Below, one piece after another: positions 1 to 7,734 of a DNA stretch of 64,000 nt. Positions within the stretch are counted from its first letter, which is position 1. Every line of letters starts with the position of its first letter. Location: the NCBI RefSeq assembly GCF_003268025.1, contig NZ_QLUW01000006.1:124001-188000 (forward strand), read 5' to 3'. This DNA is from Paenibacillus montanisoli (GTDB lineage: Bacteria; Bacillota; Bacilli; Paenibacillales; Paenibacillaceae). The position numbers and the translations under genes are program-made. The notes below the pieces were generated by a model. It had not been told where the DNA came from, did not search any database, and saw only the letters and a program-made list of their open reading frames with translations.

Positions 1-819
1 GGCAGAGGAATCCTGGATGGTTCTCTGTGGAGAACGGCCGAAGACGGAAGCCAAAAGCATCTCATGATGATGCTCGCGGACTGCCAGGGCGTCACTATCG
101 AGGGCATTTCGGTCATTGACGGTCCGACATGGCATGTCGTGCCGACGGGCTGCAAGGATGTATCGATCAAGAACGTGAACATCCTTACCTATGCCGGAAC
201 CGGCGACGGGATCGATATCGTAGGCTGCGAGAATGTAATCGTTGAAAATGCCTTCGTCCGCTCTAAAGACGATTGTATCGCGATCAAAGCGGTGGACTAC
301 TTCCATCCGGCAGGCTTGCACGATGTGAAGAACGTGCGCGTCACCCGCTCTGTCTTCTGGAACGCGGAGTGGGGCAACGCGCTGGAGATCGGCTACGAAA
401 CGCGCTGCGCTTCGATTTCGGAGATTGAATTCAGCGACTGCGACGTGATCCGTTGCGAGTTCGAAGGCTATGAGTCGGGCGGCACGTTCACGATTCATAA
501 CGGCGACCGGGCAGACGTGCATAACGTCTTATACAGCAACATCCGCGTAGAGGATTCCCAAGAGAAGCTGATCGATATTAAGGTTCAGTTCTCCCAATAT
601 TCGCGCGATGCCAAGCGCGGCCATGTCCGCAATATTCGGTTCAGTGATATCGCGATCACGGACGGCTTGCTGCCGGTTTCCATTATTCGCGGCTATGACG
701 CCGAACATCGCATTGAGCAGGTGGAGATTTCGAACCTCACGTACCTGGGCGAGCCGCTGTGCACGGCCAATGCCGCAAAGATGGTCGTCGAGCTTAGCAA
801 GAGCGTGCAATTCAAATAA
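1..819 (+). CDS. GH28-like pectin-lyase-fold glycosidase, 5' truncated by window edge
   Basis: The reading frame is open from base 1 (GRGILDGSLW...), so the ATG run at 64 is internal and the gene begins outside the window. The sequence is a right-handed beta-helix of the polygalacturonase type. It has the GDGIDI and KDDCIAIK motifs that match the GH28 NTDG and DD signatures. The usual GHGxSIG histidine motif is replaced by WGNALEIGYE, so the catalytic site is atypical and the substrate need not be polygalacturonate. The stop codon is 27 bases before the next RBS, and the GH32 gene follows in the same direction, which suggests a shared transcript for plant-polymer breakdown. No signal peptide can be judged because the N-terminus is missing. 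Confidence 0.8.
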   Translation, partial: GRGILDGSLWRTAEDGSQKHLMMMLADCQGVTIEGISVIDGPTWHVVPTGCKDVSIKNVNILTYAGTGDGIDIVGCENVIVENAFVRSKDDCIAIKAVDYFHPAGLHDVKNVRVTRSVFWNAEWGNALEIGYETRCASISEIEFSDCDVIRCEFEGYESGGTFTIHNGDRADVHNVLYSNIRVEDSQEKLIDIKVQFSQYSRDAKRGHVRNIRFSDIAITDGLLPVSIIRGYDAEHRIEQVEISNLTYLGEPLCTANAAKMVVELSKSVQFK

Positions 820-849
820 ATCATTGATCACCCTGAAGGAGCGAACGTA

Positions 850-2259
850 ATGGATCGTTATCGACCAAGGTATCATTTTACGCCGCCCGCCAATTGGATG
901 AATGACCCGAACGGCCCGTTTCAATTGAACGGCGAGTATCATTTGTTCTATCAGCACAATCCATCGGCACCGGTTTGGGGAGACATCCACTGGGGGCACG
1001 CCAAGAGCAAGGATCTCATCCATTGGGAGAGGCTGCCGATTGCGCTGGCCCCGTCGGTTGAACTCGGGGAGCTCCATTGCTACTCCGGCTGTTCGGTTGT
1101 TGACGGCGAAGAGGTCCGATTGTTCTACACGAGCATTGGCGAAGGCGAACGGAACGCGACGACAGGAGCGCAGCAGTGGACGGTCAAAGGCGAAGGCAAT
1201 GACTTGCTTGCTTGGCGCAAACCTGGGGAGATCAATCCCTTGCTCACAACGGAGCTTCACGGAGATCTGCAGGTAACGGAGTGGAGAGACCCCTACGTTT
1301 GGAAAGAACAAGACGAATGGAGGATGCTCCTTGGCGGCACGTACGAAGGCAGAGGCTGTGCGCTGATCTATCAGTCCGCGGATTTGGAGAATTGGACGTT
1401 TAACGGCATTTTCCATCTGGGCGAAGAAACGATCTTCGAATGTCCGCATCTGTTCCGCTTCGGCGATCGGGCCGTCTTGTTCTATTCCCCTAGCAGTCCG
1501 GTTCAATACGTCTCCGGCGTGATACGCGATAACAAACTGTCCGGGGAGCTAGTGAAAGGCACCGTCGACTTCGGAGGCTGGGATGGTTACTATGCCTCGA
1601 CGGGGTTCGTCGATGAGAAAGGCCGCCGCATTCTGCATGGCTGGGTGCCGGAGAGCAGAGGGGAGAACTTCCCGGTTGCGCTGGATTGGGCAGGAGCGTT
1701 AGCGCTGCCGCGTATTGGGGAGCTGAAAGAGAACGGCAAGCTATCCATAACGCCGATCCCGGAGGCGGAAACGTTACGGGGCGAAAGCCGTACCTTTACG
1801 GAGCTGCGAGTTGGCGCATCGCCGCTTGATACGGGCGTTCGCTCGACCGCCTTCGAGTGCTCGCTGACCATCCAAAAGCCGGCCGCCGGAACCGGCGAAT
1901 TGATCGTTTCGGTGCTTGCATCGGCATGCGGTCGGGAACGGACGGAATTGCGCGTCGATTTTGCTGGAGGTACAGTTGCAGTCGATCGCACGCAATCGAG
2001 CTTGTTCCCGGAGGTGCGCAAAACTGCGCTAGTCGGCGCGCTAAACCTGGATGACGCTGCTGAAACGATAAACCTGCGCTTCTTCGTCGACCAATCGATC
2101 ATTGAAGTGTTTGCCGGGGACGAAACCTGCATCACGGCAAGAGTATACCCTTCCTTGGATGACAGCAGCGGCATCCATTTGCAGGCCATCGGCGAGGTTC
2201 ATATCGCAGCCATGGAGATCTGGGAGTTGAAAGCGGCGGAGATCCATGACGTAAAGTAG
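850..2259 (+). CDS. GH32 beta-fructofuranosidase (sucrose/levan/inulin hydrolase)
   Basis: A 469-residue glycoside hydrolase family 32 enzyme that cleaves beta-linked fructose from sucrose or fructans. All three family signatures are present: WMNDPNG at residues 16-22 with the nucleophile Asp19, the WRDP motif with transition-state Asp147, and the ECPHLF motif with acid/base Glu197. A C-terminal beta-sandwich (about 330-460) follows the five-bladed propeller and contains DQSIIEVF, typical of the family. No signal peptide is visible, so it is probably cytoplasmic and acts on imported sucrose or short fructans. An AAGGAG RBS lies just before the ATG, and the gene sits 30 bases after the GH28-like gene. 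The exact substrate cannot be read from sequence. Confidence 0.93.
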   Translation: MDRYRPRYHFTPPANWMNDPNGPFQLNGEYHLFYQHNPSAPVWGDIHWGHAKSKDLIHWERLPIALAPSVELGELHCYSGCSVVDGEEVRLFYTSIGEGERNATTGAQQWTVKGEGNDLLAWRKPGEINPLLTTELHGDLQVTEWRDPYVWKEQDEWRMLLGGTYEGRGCALIYQSADLENWTFNGIFHLGEETIFECPHLFRFGDRAVLFYSPSSPVQYVSGVIRDNKLSGELVKGTVDFGGWDGYYASTGFVDEKGRRILHGWVPESRGENFPVALDWAGALALPRIGELKENGKLSITPIPEAETLRGESRTFTELRVGASPLDTGVRSTAFECSLTIQKPAAGTGELIVSVLASACGRERTELRVDFAGGTVAVDRTQSSLFPEVRKTALVGALNLDDAAETINLRFFVDQSIIEVFAGDETCITARVYPSLDDSSGIHLQAIGEVHIAAMEIWELKAAEIHDVK

Positions 2260-2311
2260 CCATCCTCGATGAGCAGGGCTTGCCTTTGCGCCGGACCATG
2301 GGTTAATACCA

Positions 2312-2334
2312 GGTACTAGAACAAGATGGTACTT
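2312..2334. promoter_or_regulatory. Candidate YodB/HxlR-type operator, copy 1
   Basis: GGTACTAGAACAAGATGGTA with following CTT contains TACTA-N8-TGGTA. The same 23-base motif recurs at 60028-60050 with 20 of 23 identities. The TACTA-N8-TAGTA layout equals the B. subtilis YodB box (TACT...AGTA, DUF24/HxlR family). It lies about 75 bases upstream of a membrane-protein gene. The assignment to that regulator family is inference. Confidence 0.45.
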
Positions 2335-2408
2335 ATAGCTGCGTTTTATCCGTTGTATGCTTAAGTCATCAAATAACCTTTCAGGTTATACGGGAGGGCT
2401 AATCAGCC

Positions 2409-2915
2409 ATGATCGAAACGATGACGAATACAACGGCAACAACTCAGCACCATCGCAAAAATATTTACCGCCGCCGCAACACCCCAACATACACGTTTAT
2501 GGCATGGGCTGCGTTCGTGCTGGCATGCGGTTTCGAATTTATCGGCATCTACACGCTGGAGCAGCCGCTTTCCGTGCAAGGCTACTATGCCGTAACGGGA
2601 TTTCTGCTGATCATTACTTCTTTTCTATTGCAGAAGGTTGCGCGCGACAACGACGAAGACCGCTTCTTGAAGGAGTTCAATCCGAGTCACCGGAACCGGA
2701 ATACGCCGGCCTTTACTTTCCTCTCGTGGGCCGGTTTCGCGGTCGCCGTGCTTGCTGAATATATCGGCCTCTTTAACTTGCAGGAGCCGTTCTACGTCAA
2801 AGGCTACTACGCCATCGGCGGCGCATTCCTGATCGTGTCCTGCCTTGTGCTGCAGAAGACGATTCGCGATAACGAGGAAGATAAGCTGAGCCTTCAAGAG
2901 GGCAGTGAGCAGTAA
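2409..2915 (+). CDS. YiaA/YiaB-family membrane protein with duplicated two-helix domain
   Basis: A 168-residue integral membrane protein. It carries two copies of the YiaA/B two-helix unit: RNTPTYTFMAWAAFV... at about 22-80 and RNTPAFTFLSWAGFA... at about 95-150. Each copy ends in a KGYYA(I/V)-like turn, a second hydrophobic helix and a conserved (R/K)DN(D/E)ED tail facing the cytoplasm. That gives four membrane segments. The function of the family is unknown. The gene appears monocistronic, with a GGGAGGG RBS 10 bases before the start, a YodB/HxlR-like operator upstream and a hairpin terminator downstream, so it may belong to an electrophile or redox stress regulon (inference). Confidence 0.8.
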   Translation: MIETMTNTTATTQHHRKNIYRRRNTPTYTFMAWAAFVLACGFEFIGIYTLEQPLSVQGYYAVTGFLLIITSFLLQKVARDNDEDRFLKEFNPSHRNRNTPAFTFLSWAGFAVAVLAEYIGLFNLQEPFYVKGYYAIGGAFLIVSCLVLQKTIRDNEEDKLSLQEGSEQ

Positions 2916-2933
2916 TCGAATAACAAGAGTGTC

Positions 2934-2962
2934 GCAAAGCCCGCCAATCGTGCGGGCTTTGC
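2934..2962 (+). terminator. Hairpin terminator after YiaA/B gene
   Basis: A perfect 11-bp stem (GCAAAGCCCGC with its complement) around a 7-base loop lies 18 bases after the stop codon. No long T-run follows, so termination strength is uncertain. Confidence 0.6.
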
Positions 2963-2980
2963 GCATGTCGGGACCTCGAT

Positions 2981-3009
2981 TTGGTTTATCTTGGAAGGTT
3001 TCGTATAAT
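2981..3009 (+). promoter_or_regulatory. Sigma-A promoter for the dienelactone-hydrolase-like gene
   Basis: TTGGTT (2981-2986) and a perfect TATAAT (3004-3009) are separated by 17 bases. The promoter is about 48 bases upstream of the ATG at 3057. Confidence 0.6.
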
Positions 3010-3056
3010 AGTGCTGTCTCTTTGCGAAATCCAATAGATGAAAGTTGTGAACTACG

Positions 3057-3677
3057 ATGAATACGGATCAATTTACAAAACACGCGTTGGTCATTCTCCT
3101 TCACGAAATTTACGGGGTTAATGATCATATGGCTGCCTGCCAGGAGATGATGCTGGGTGCGGGCTTTGACGCCATCGTCCCGAACCTGCTCCATCGGGAA
3201 GCATTTTCCTACGACGAGGAAGAGCTTGCTCATACCTACTTTGTCGGCGAAATCGGATTTGCCAAGGCCAAAGAAGAAGTGAAGCAAATCATCAACGAGT
3301 ATAGAGCAGGCTACGAACGGATTTATTTAGTCGGATTTAGTGCCGGCGCAACGCTGGCATGGCTGTGCAGCGAGGATCAGGTGGATGGAGTCATCGGCTT
3401 CTATGGCTCGCGCATAAGGAATTACGTTGAAACGGAACCTCATTGCCCGACTTTGCTATTTTTTTCACGGCATGAAACTTCATTTGACGTACCGGATTTG
3501 GCTGCAAAATTACAAGCTTCAAAAAAGAACCTGACCGTGGAGATCGTAGATGCCGATCATGGCTTCATGAATCCGTTCGACAAATCCTTTCAACAGGAGC
3601 ATTACCGGAGATGCCTGGATCGAAGCTTCGACTTCTTCCGAAGCATAGAGGGAGATACGGAGCCGCTGGATTCCTAG
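3057..3677 (+). CDS. Dienelactone hydrolase family protein
   Basis: A 206-residue alpha/beta hydrolase of the dienelactone hydrolase family. The N-terminal strand and oxyanion region read LVILLHEIYGVN. The nucleophile elbow is GFSAGA with Ser95, where classical dienelactone hydrolases have Cys. The catalytic His is in DADHGFMNP near the C-terminus. No signal peptide is seen, so it is cytoplasmic. The RBS is weak (GATGAAAG region), but the ATG at 3057 is the only start that keeps the first beta-strand. It has its own promoter at 2981-3009. The natural substrate is unknown; Ser-type members are often carboxylesterases. Confidence 0.8.
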   Translation: MNTDQFTKHALVILLHEIYGVNDHMAACQEMMLGAGFDAIVPNLLHREAFSYDEEELAHTYFVGEIGFAKAKEEVKQIINEYRAGYERIYLVGFSAGATLAWLCSEDQVDGVIGFYGSRIRNYVETEPHCPTLLFFSRHETSFDVPDLAAKLQASKKNLTVEIVDADHGFMNPFDKSFQQEHYRRCLDRSFDFFRSIEGDTEPLDS

Positions 3678-3783
3678 ACGCGCATACGGTACACTGCAAA
3701 TAGGAAGTGAAGGATGACGGCCTGACTTTGCCTCGCGGGGGAGAGTCGGGCCGAATCTGCGTCTATATCCAAGGAGGTTTTCC

Positions 3784-5259
3784 ATGGTAGAGCAAAATAG
3801 AGTGTACGCCGGAGACTGCAAGGTGCTCCGCTTCTTCGAAGAGCTGTCGGCCATTCCGAGAGGGTCCGGCAACGAGAAGGAGGCCAGCGATTTTATCGTC
3901 CGGTTCGCGGAAGCGCGCAACTGCACGGCGATTCAAGACGAGCGTTATAACGTGATCGTGAAAAAGCCGGCCTCTCCGGGCTACGAACAGGCGCCGACCG
4001 TTATTTTTCAAGGGCACCTGGATATGGTATGCGAGAAAAATAAATCGACCGCGCATGACTTTACCAAAGATCCGATCCGCTTCAAGCTGGACGGGGACAT
4101 GATCTACGCGCAGGATACGACGCTCGGCGCGGATAACGGCATCGGGGTGTCGTTCGCAATGGCTTTGATCGATGCCGGGGAGGAGCTGGCTCATCCCGCG
4201 CTTGAGATTCTGCTGACGACCGAAGAAGAGACAAGCATGGCCGGTGCCGAGAACCTCGATGCATCGCAGCTGAGCGGGAAGCTGCTCATCAACTTCGACT
4301 CCGACCGGGAGGGCGTGCTGTTCGTGAGCAGCGCAGGCGGCGCGTCGGCGTTTCATACCATGCCGATCAATTGGGCGGAAGGCGGTGCCGGTACCGGTGT
4401 GCCGGCGTATACGATCGCCGTTCAAGGGTTGAAGGGCGGCCACTCCGGCGATGACATCATCCATGAGCGCGGCAATGCCAACAAGCTGCTTGGGCGCGTG
4501 CTGGATGATTTGCGCCGGCATACGGCGTTCGATTTGGCGAGCATCTCCGGCGGGATGAAAGTCAACGCCATCCCGCGCGAAGCGGAAGCGGCCGTCGGTT
4601 TAAGCGAAGAAAGCCTGCGTATTGCGGAGGCGCGAATAGCGGAGTGGAACCGGATCTTCCGGGATGAGTTCGAAGTATCGGACCCTGGGGTTGAAGTGGT
4701 GCTTCGTGCGTCCGAAGGCGGAGCGGCTTCGATGCGCTGGCTGTCGGAGGAGACGAAGCTGACCGTAATTAGGCTTCTTGAGTTAATGCCAAGCGGCGTA
4801 TTGAGCATGAACAAGGCGATCGAGAACTTGGTGCGGACATCGACCAATATCGGAACGATCACGATGCGCGAGACCGAGATCGTGTTCGAAAGCCTCGTGC
4901 GCAGCTCCCACCGTTCCCAGCTCGATGCCGTTCTGCAGCAGCTGCAGACGCTGGGCGAGGTTACAGGCGTACCGTTCCGCCACGACCATTATTTCCCGGG
5001 CTGGCCATACCGCTCGGATTCGAAGGTGCGCGAGGTGTTCGCTGAGGTTTACGAGCGCAAATACGGCAAGCCGCTGGAAGTGAAAGCGATCCACGCAGGG
5101 CTTGAGTGCGGCATTTTTATCGAGAAAATGCCTTATCTTGACGCCGTTTCGTATGGTCCGAACATGTACAATTTCCACACGCCGGAGGAGCATGTGTCGA
5201 TTTCGTCGGTGGAGCGGACATGGGAGTTTCTGCGGGATGTTATGCGGGAACTGAAGTAG
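3784..5259 (+). CDS. pepD: Aminoacyl-histidine dipeptidase (peptidase M20C, PepD)
   Basis: A 491-residue cytosolic metallodipeptidase that cleaves Xaa-His dipeptides such as carnosine and other short peptides. The M20 zinc ligands are visible in order: QGHLDMV (His), LGADNGIGV (bridging Asp), LLTTEEETSMAG (general base and ligand Glu pair), INFDSDREG (Asp) and a C-terminal HAGLECGIF with the last His region. The lid/dimerisation domain occupies about residues 200-370. The start is well supported by AAGGAGGT six bases upstream. The length fits E. coli PepD (about 485). The gene is followed by a strong terminator and appears monocistronic. Confidence 0.92.
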   Translation: MVEQNRVYAGDCKVLRFFEELSAIPRGSGNEKEASDFIVRFAEARNCTAIQDERYNVIVKKPASPGYEQAPTVIFQGHLDMVCEKNKSTAHDFTKDPIRFKLDGDMIYAQDTTLGADNGIGVSFAMALIDAGEELAHPALEILLTTEEETSMAGAENLDASQLSGKLLINFDSDREGVLFVSSAGGASAFHTMPINWAEGGAGTGVPAYTIAVQGLKGGHSGDDIIHERGNANKLLGRVLDDLRRHTAFDLASISGGMKVNAIPREAEAAVGLSEESLRIAEARIAEWNRIFRDEFEVSDPGVEVVLRASEGGAASMRWLSEETKLTVIRLLELMPSGVLSMNKAIENLVRTSTNIGTITMRETEIVFESLVRSSHRSQLDAVLQQLQTLGEVTGVPFRHDHYFPGWPYRSDSKVREVFAEVYERKYGKPLEVKAIHAGLECGIFIEKMPYLDAVSYGPNMYNFHTPEEHVSISSVERTWEFLRDVMRELK

Positions 5260-5326
5260 CTGCTCGTTGAGAGCGAAAGACTGTTACGCGAGTATAGAAA
5301 TAGTTTGTATGAATAGCTAATGTAGA

Positions 5327-5388
5327 AAAGCCTACCCTCGAATTCACGGCGGACATCGCCGTGTGGATGAGCGGATAGGCTTTTTTTT
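5327..5388 (+). terminator. Strong rho-independent terminator after pepD
   Basis: An outer stem AAAGCCTA/TAGGCTTT encloses a perfect CACGGCG/CGCCGTG hairpin and ends in eight T residues. Confidence 0.85.
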
Positions 5389-5405
5389 ATTGCCCAAATG
5401 ACATG

Positions 5406-5434
5406 TTGACAACAATATATCCTAAAATTATAAT
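5406..5434 (+). promoter_or_regulatory. Perfect consensus sigma-A promoter of the pirin-MarR-reductase operon
   Basis: TTGACA at 5406-5411 and TATAAT at 5429-5434 are separated by exactly 17 bases in a strongly AT-rich region. A promoter this close to consensus needs repression, which fits the operator at 5418-5450. Confidence 0.85.
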
Positions 5435-5450
5435 AACTAGTATTAGGATA
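5418..5450. promoter_or_regulatory. Candidate operator for the co-encoded MarR regulator
   Basis: TATCCTAA (5418-5425) and TTAGGATA (5443-5450) form a perfect inverted repeat spanning the -10 box and the likely transcription start. The MarR gene is the second gene of the operon, so autoregulation is the simplest reading (inference). Confidence 0.5.
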
Positions 5451-5516
5451 AATAAATATAGAATAATTCGTTTATAAAGCTGAACAAAAACATACGATAT
5501 GAAAGGAGCAATTCAA

Positions 5517-6290
5517 GTGAACATTCAAATCTTAGGCCCTGAATTTCAAGGCAAAGAATCCTTCGACGGCGGCAAAATAAACGCACAGAAACCATTGGGA
5601 TTCTCCGGTCAGGGGGCTGTTACCGTCCGGCTTGGACCGCTATTCTACTGGGCTTGGGGTCATGCGGAGTCAGCAGGAGGAATCGGGTTTCATCCTCACC
5701 AAGGCTTTGAGATCCTTTCCTACGGCATTCGAGGCAAAGGTCTTCACAGAGACACGCTCGGCACCGAAAGCTACCTTGAGGCCGGCGATATTCAGCTCAT
5801 GCAAGCCGGTTCAGGACTTCAACACGCCGAAAGCGTGGAAGCCGGCTTCGAGAGTTTTCAAATCTGGCTGGAGCCGTATCTGAACGATGCCGTAAGACGT
5901 AAACCAACCTATTCGTTGTTCAAGCACAAACAGTTTCCTCGGTCGAGTCAAGACGGAGTCACCGTAAAGACGATATTGGGAGAAGAGTCGCCCATCCAAC
6001 AGCTGGTAGCGGATGCGCGGATGTTCGACGTCGAGATTGAGCCGGGGGCATCCTATATCCACCGTATCATGCCAAACCGGACGCTTGCGGCATTGGCGAT
6101 TAGAGGCGATGGCGGCTCCTTCTTGTCATCCGGACGAGAACCCGTTGCCTTCAAGCAAAAAGACTTTGCGATCATTCAAAGCGAACAAGAGGGAGAAATC
6201 AGCATTCGCCCTGAAGGAGAGAAGCTTCGCATTTTTCTAATTGAAGTTCCTGCCGAAGTCGAATATCCTTTGTATAAAAAAGCAAGATAA
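5517..6290 (+). CDS. Pirin family protein
   Basis: A 257-residue bicupin of the pirin family, whose members are iron-dependent and some of which have quercetinase activity. The metal-binding cupin is clear: HPHQGFE, then LHRD, then LQHAES, giving the three His and one Glu ligands at about residues 55-110. The start is chosen as GTG 5517 because AAAGGAG (5502-5508) sits 8 bases ahead of it. The ATG at 5499 lies upstream of that RBS and has none of its own. It is the first gene of an operon with a MarR regulator and an FMN reductase, the grouping seen for quinone and aromatic electrophile stress genes in Bacilli. Confidence 0.9.
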   Translation: MNIQILGPEFQGKESFDGGKINAQKPLGFSGQGAVTVRLGPLFYWAWGHAESAGGIGFHPHQGFEILSYGIRGKGLHRDTLGTESYLEAGDIQLMQAGSGLQHAESVEAGFESFQIWLEPYLNDAVRRKPTYSLFKHKQFPRSSQDGVTVKTILGEESPIQQLVADARMFDVEIEPGASYIHRIMPNRTLAALAIRGDGGSFLSSGREPVAFKQKDFAIIQSEQEGEISIRPEGEKLRIFLIEVPAEVEYPLYKKAR

Positions 6291-6302
6291 GGTGGTTAAG
6301 TT

Positions 6303-6785
6303 ATGGTTGAACCTGATGCTGAAGGTGCGGATCTTGATTTAAGGTTAATACGCGTCATGAGAAACATGGTGAACACGCTGTTCGGAAGCTTGGAACGGGA
6401 TATCTTGAGCTATGGCCTCGATATAGAAACCTTCCAAATTATCGAGTTTCTATACAATAAGGGTCCGCATCCCATCCAGAAAATAAGCGACACCTTCTCC
6501 ATTCCAAGCGGAAGCATCACTTACGTGGTCGATAAGCTGGAGAAGAAGGGGTTCGTGGAGCGGCTTCCGATTCCGGGTGACCGGCGTAAAACGAATGTCG
6601 CGTTGACCGGGGAAGGACGAAGCTACTTTGATGTTATCTTTCCCAAGCACGTGCAAACAATTACCGGCAATCTGTCCTTTGTTACGGATGAGGAGAAGCA
6701 TCAGCTTATTGTTCTGCTCAAGAAAATCGGGTATGGCATTCAGGATCGGGACCGTCAAGACAACGATAGCGATAAAAAAACATAA
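6303..6785 (+). CDS. MarR-family transcriptional regulator, probably quinone-responsive (MhqR-like)
   Basis: A 160-residue winged-helix regulator. The MarR fold is seen in IQKISDTFSIPSGSITYVVDKLEKKGFVER (about residues 59-88) followed by a wing with the DRR motif (GDRRKTNVALT). There is no cysteine in the protein, so a thiol-switch mechanism like OhrR or YodB is excluded. MhqR-type regulators are thought to bind quinones without a thiol switch, and the neighbours (pirin, FMN reductase) resemble the MhqR regulon. It starts 12 bases after the pirin stop with an AAGGTGG RBS. It probably represses its own operon through the inverted repeat at 5418-5450. Confidence 0.85.
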   Translation: MVEPDAEGADLDLRLIRVMRNMVNTLFGSLERDILSYGLDIETFQIIEFLYNKGPHPIQKISDTFSIPSGSITYVVDKLEKKGFVERLPIPGDRRKTNVALTGEGRSYFDVIFPKHVQTITGNLSFVTDEEKHQLIVLLKKIGYGIQDRDRQDNDSDKKT

Positions 6786-6805
6786 CATACGCGGAGGTAA
6801 TTAAC

Positions 6806-7360
6806 ATGTTGAAAATAGCGATTATTCTAGGAAGCACGCGCCCCGGCCGCAATGGCGAAGCTGTAGCGAAATGGGTGACTGAGATTGCAAACAAACGCAG
6901 CGACGCTACCTTCGAGCTCGTCGATATTGCGGATTACAATTTGCCCTTGCTCGATGAGCCGGTACCTGCATCCATGGGACAATACAGCAAACCGCATACG
7001 ATCGCTTGGTCGGATAAAATTGCTTCCTTTGACGGCTACGTATTCGTTACGCCTGAGTATAACCACGCCACTTCCGGAGCGCTCAAGAATGCCATCGACT
7101 TTCTCTACCATGAGTGGAAGGATAAAGCGGCAGGCTTCGTAGGCTACGGCGGCAGCGGCGGCGCGCGCGCGATCGAGAATCTTAGGCTGATCGTCGGCGA
7201 GCTTCATATCGCCGATGTACGCGCTCAAGTCGGCCTTTCCTTAATGACTGATTTTGAAAACTTCAGTATTTTCAAACCGGCCGCTTATCAAGAACAAGCG
7301 GTCAATACGATGCTGGACCAGGTTATCGCCTGGAGCGGCGCGTTGAAAACATTACGATAA
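6806..7360 (+). CDS. NADPH-dependent FMN reductase / azo- or quinone reductase
   Basis: A 184-residue flavodoxin-fold reductase. The phosphate-binding loop for FMN is GSTRPGRNGEAVAKW at about residues 9-23, and the second FMN contact is the diagnostic TPEYNHATSGALKNAID near residues 82-98. Enzymes of this family use NAD(P)H to reduce flavin, azo dyes, chromate or quinones by two electrons. It is the last gene of the pirin-MarR operon, 20 bases after the regulator, with a GGAGGT RBS, and is followed by a terminator. Two-electron quinone reduction would fit the operon's suggested role. Confidence 0.9.
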   Translation: MLKIAIILGSTRPGRNGEAVAKWVTEIANKRSDATFELVDIADYNLPLLDEPVPASMGQYSKPHTIAWSDKIASFDGYVFVTPEYNHATSGALKNAIDFLYHEWKDKAAGFVGYGGSGGARAIENLRLIVGELHIADVRAQVGLSLMTDFENFSIFKPAAYQEQAVNTMLDQVIAWSGALKTLR

Positions 7361-7370
7361 ACGGATACTG

Positions 7371-7410
7371 AAAAAAGGGCTGTCGAGAAAGTCTCGGTGG
7401 CCCTTTTTTT
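7371..7410 (+). terminator. Terminator of the pirin operon
   Basis: AAAAAAGGGC...CGAGA-AAG-TCTCG...GCCC forms a stem followed by seven T residues just after the FMN reductase stop. Confidence 0.85.
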
Positions 7411-7431
7411 CAATTGATTCAGGAACAAACT

Positions 7432-7615
7432 TTAATGGTTGTCAGCGTGCCTATTTCATGAAAATAACTGCTTTTAAAATTCTAACGGTTGTGACCGTCG
7501 TTATTCGCTGTAAAATGGTTGATTGCTATTGGAAAATACTCAAATAAGCTCTTTGGCAACCGTTAGAAAAAATTAATGGGCTTTTTATGCAAATTAACCA
7601 CTGTCACAACCGTTA
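7432..7615. repeat. Nested inverted-repeat intergenic element A (CTAACGGTTGTGAC type)
   Basis: Four related modules of about 28 bases are arranged as two nested inverted pairs. They begin TTAATGGTTGTCAGCG (7432), CTAACGGTTGTGACCG (7482), and on the complement CTAACGGTTGCCAAAG (ending 7566) and TAACGGTTGTGACAGT (ending 7615). Each module reaches TTATT or a close variant about 20 bases in. The layout matches the elements at 9226 and 14475, which have a different head sequence. This accounts for most of the gene-free stretch 7361-7734. Confidence 0.7.
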
Positions 7616-7651
7616 CAGGTTAGAAGCTTGCCCTCATGCAGTGTCGAAAAT

Positions 7652-7689
7652 GATAAACCCGACGTTTTATGAAAAACGTCGGGTTTATC
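7652..7689 (-). terminator. Perfect 17-bp hairpin, likely terminator of the leftward GH4 operon
   Basis: GATAAACCCGACGTTTT pairs perfectly with its complement around the loop ATGA. Read leftward it is followed by a short T4 run. It lies 46 bases beyond the GH4 stop. Confidence 0.65.
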
Positions 7690-7699
7690 TGCAATTTGA

Positions 7700-7724
7700 C
7701 CGCCATTGATAGGCGGATTTTTTT
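7700..7724 (+). terminator. Small hairpin with T-run on the plus strand
   Basis: CCGCC-ATTGATA-GGCGG is followed by seven T after one A (oriented rightward). It could stop rightward read-through into the antisense of the GH4 gene. Confidence 0.5.
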
Positions 7725-7734
7725 GCAAGCAGCT

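Noticed and set aside
529..1506. Long leftward open frame opposite the GH28-like and GH32 genes
   Set aside because: It lies fully antisense to two well-supported genes, has no RBS, and its product has no domain; it arises from high-GC codon bias.
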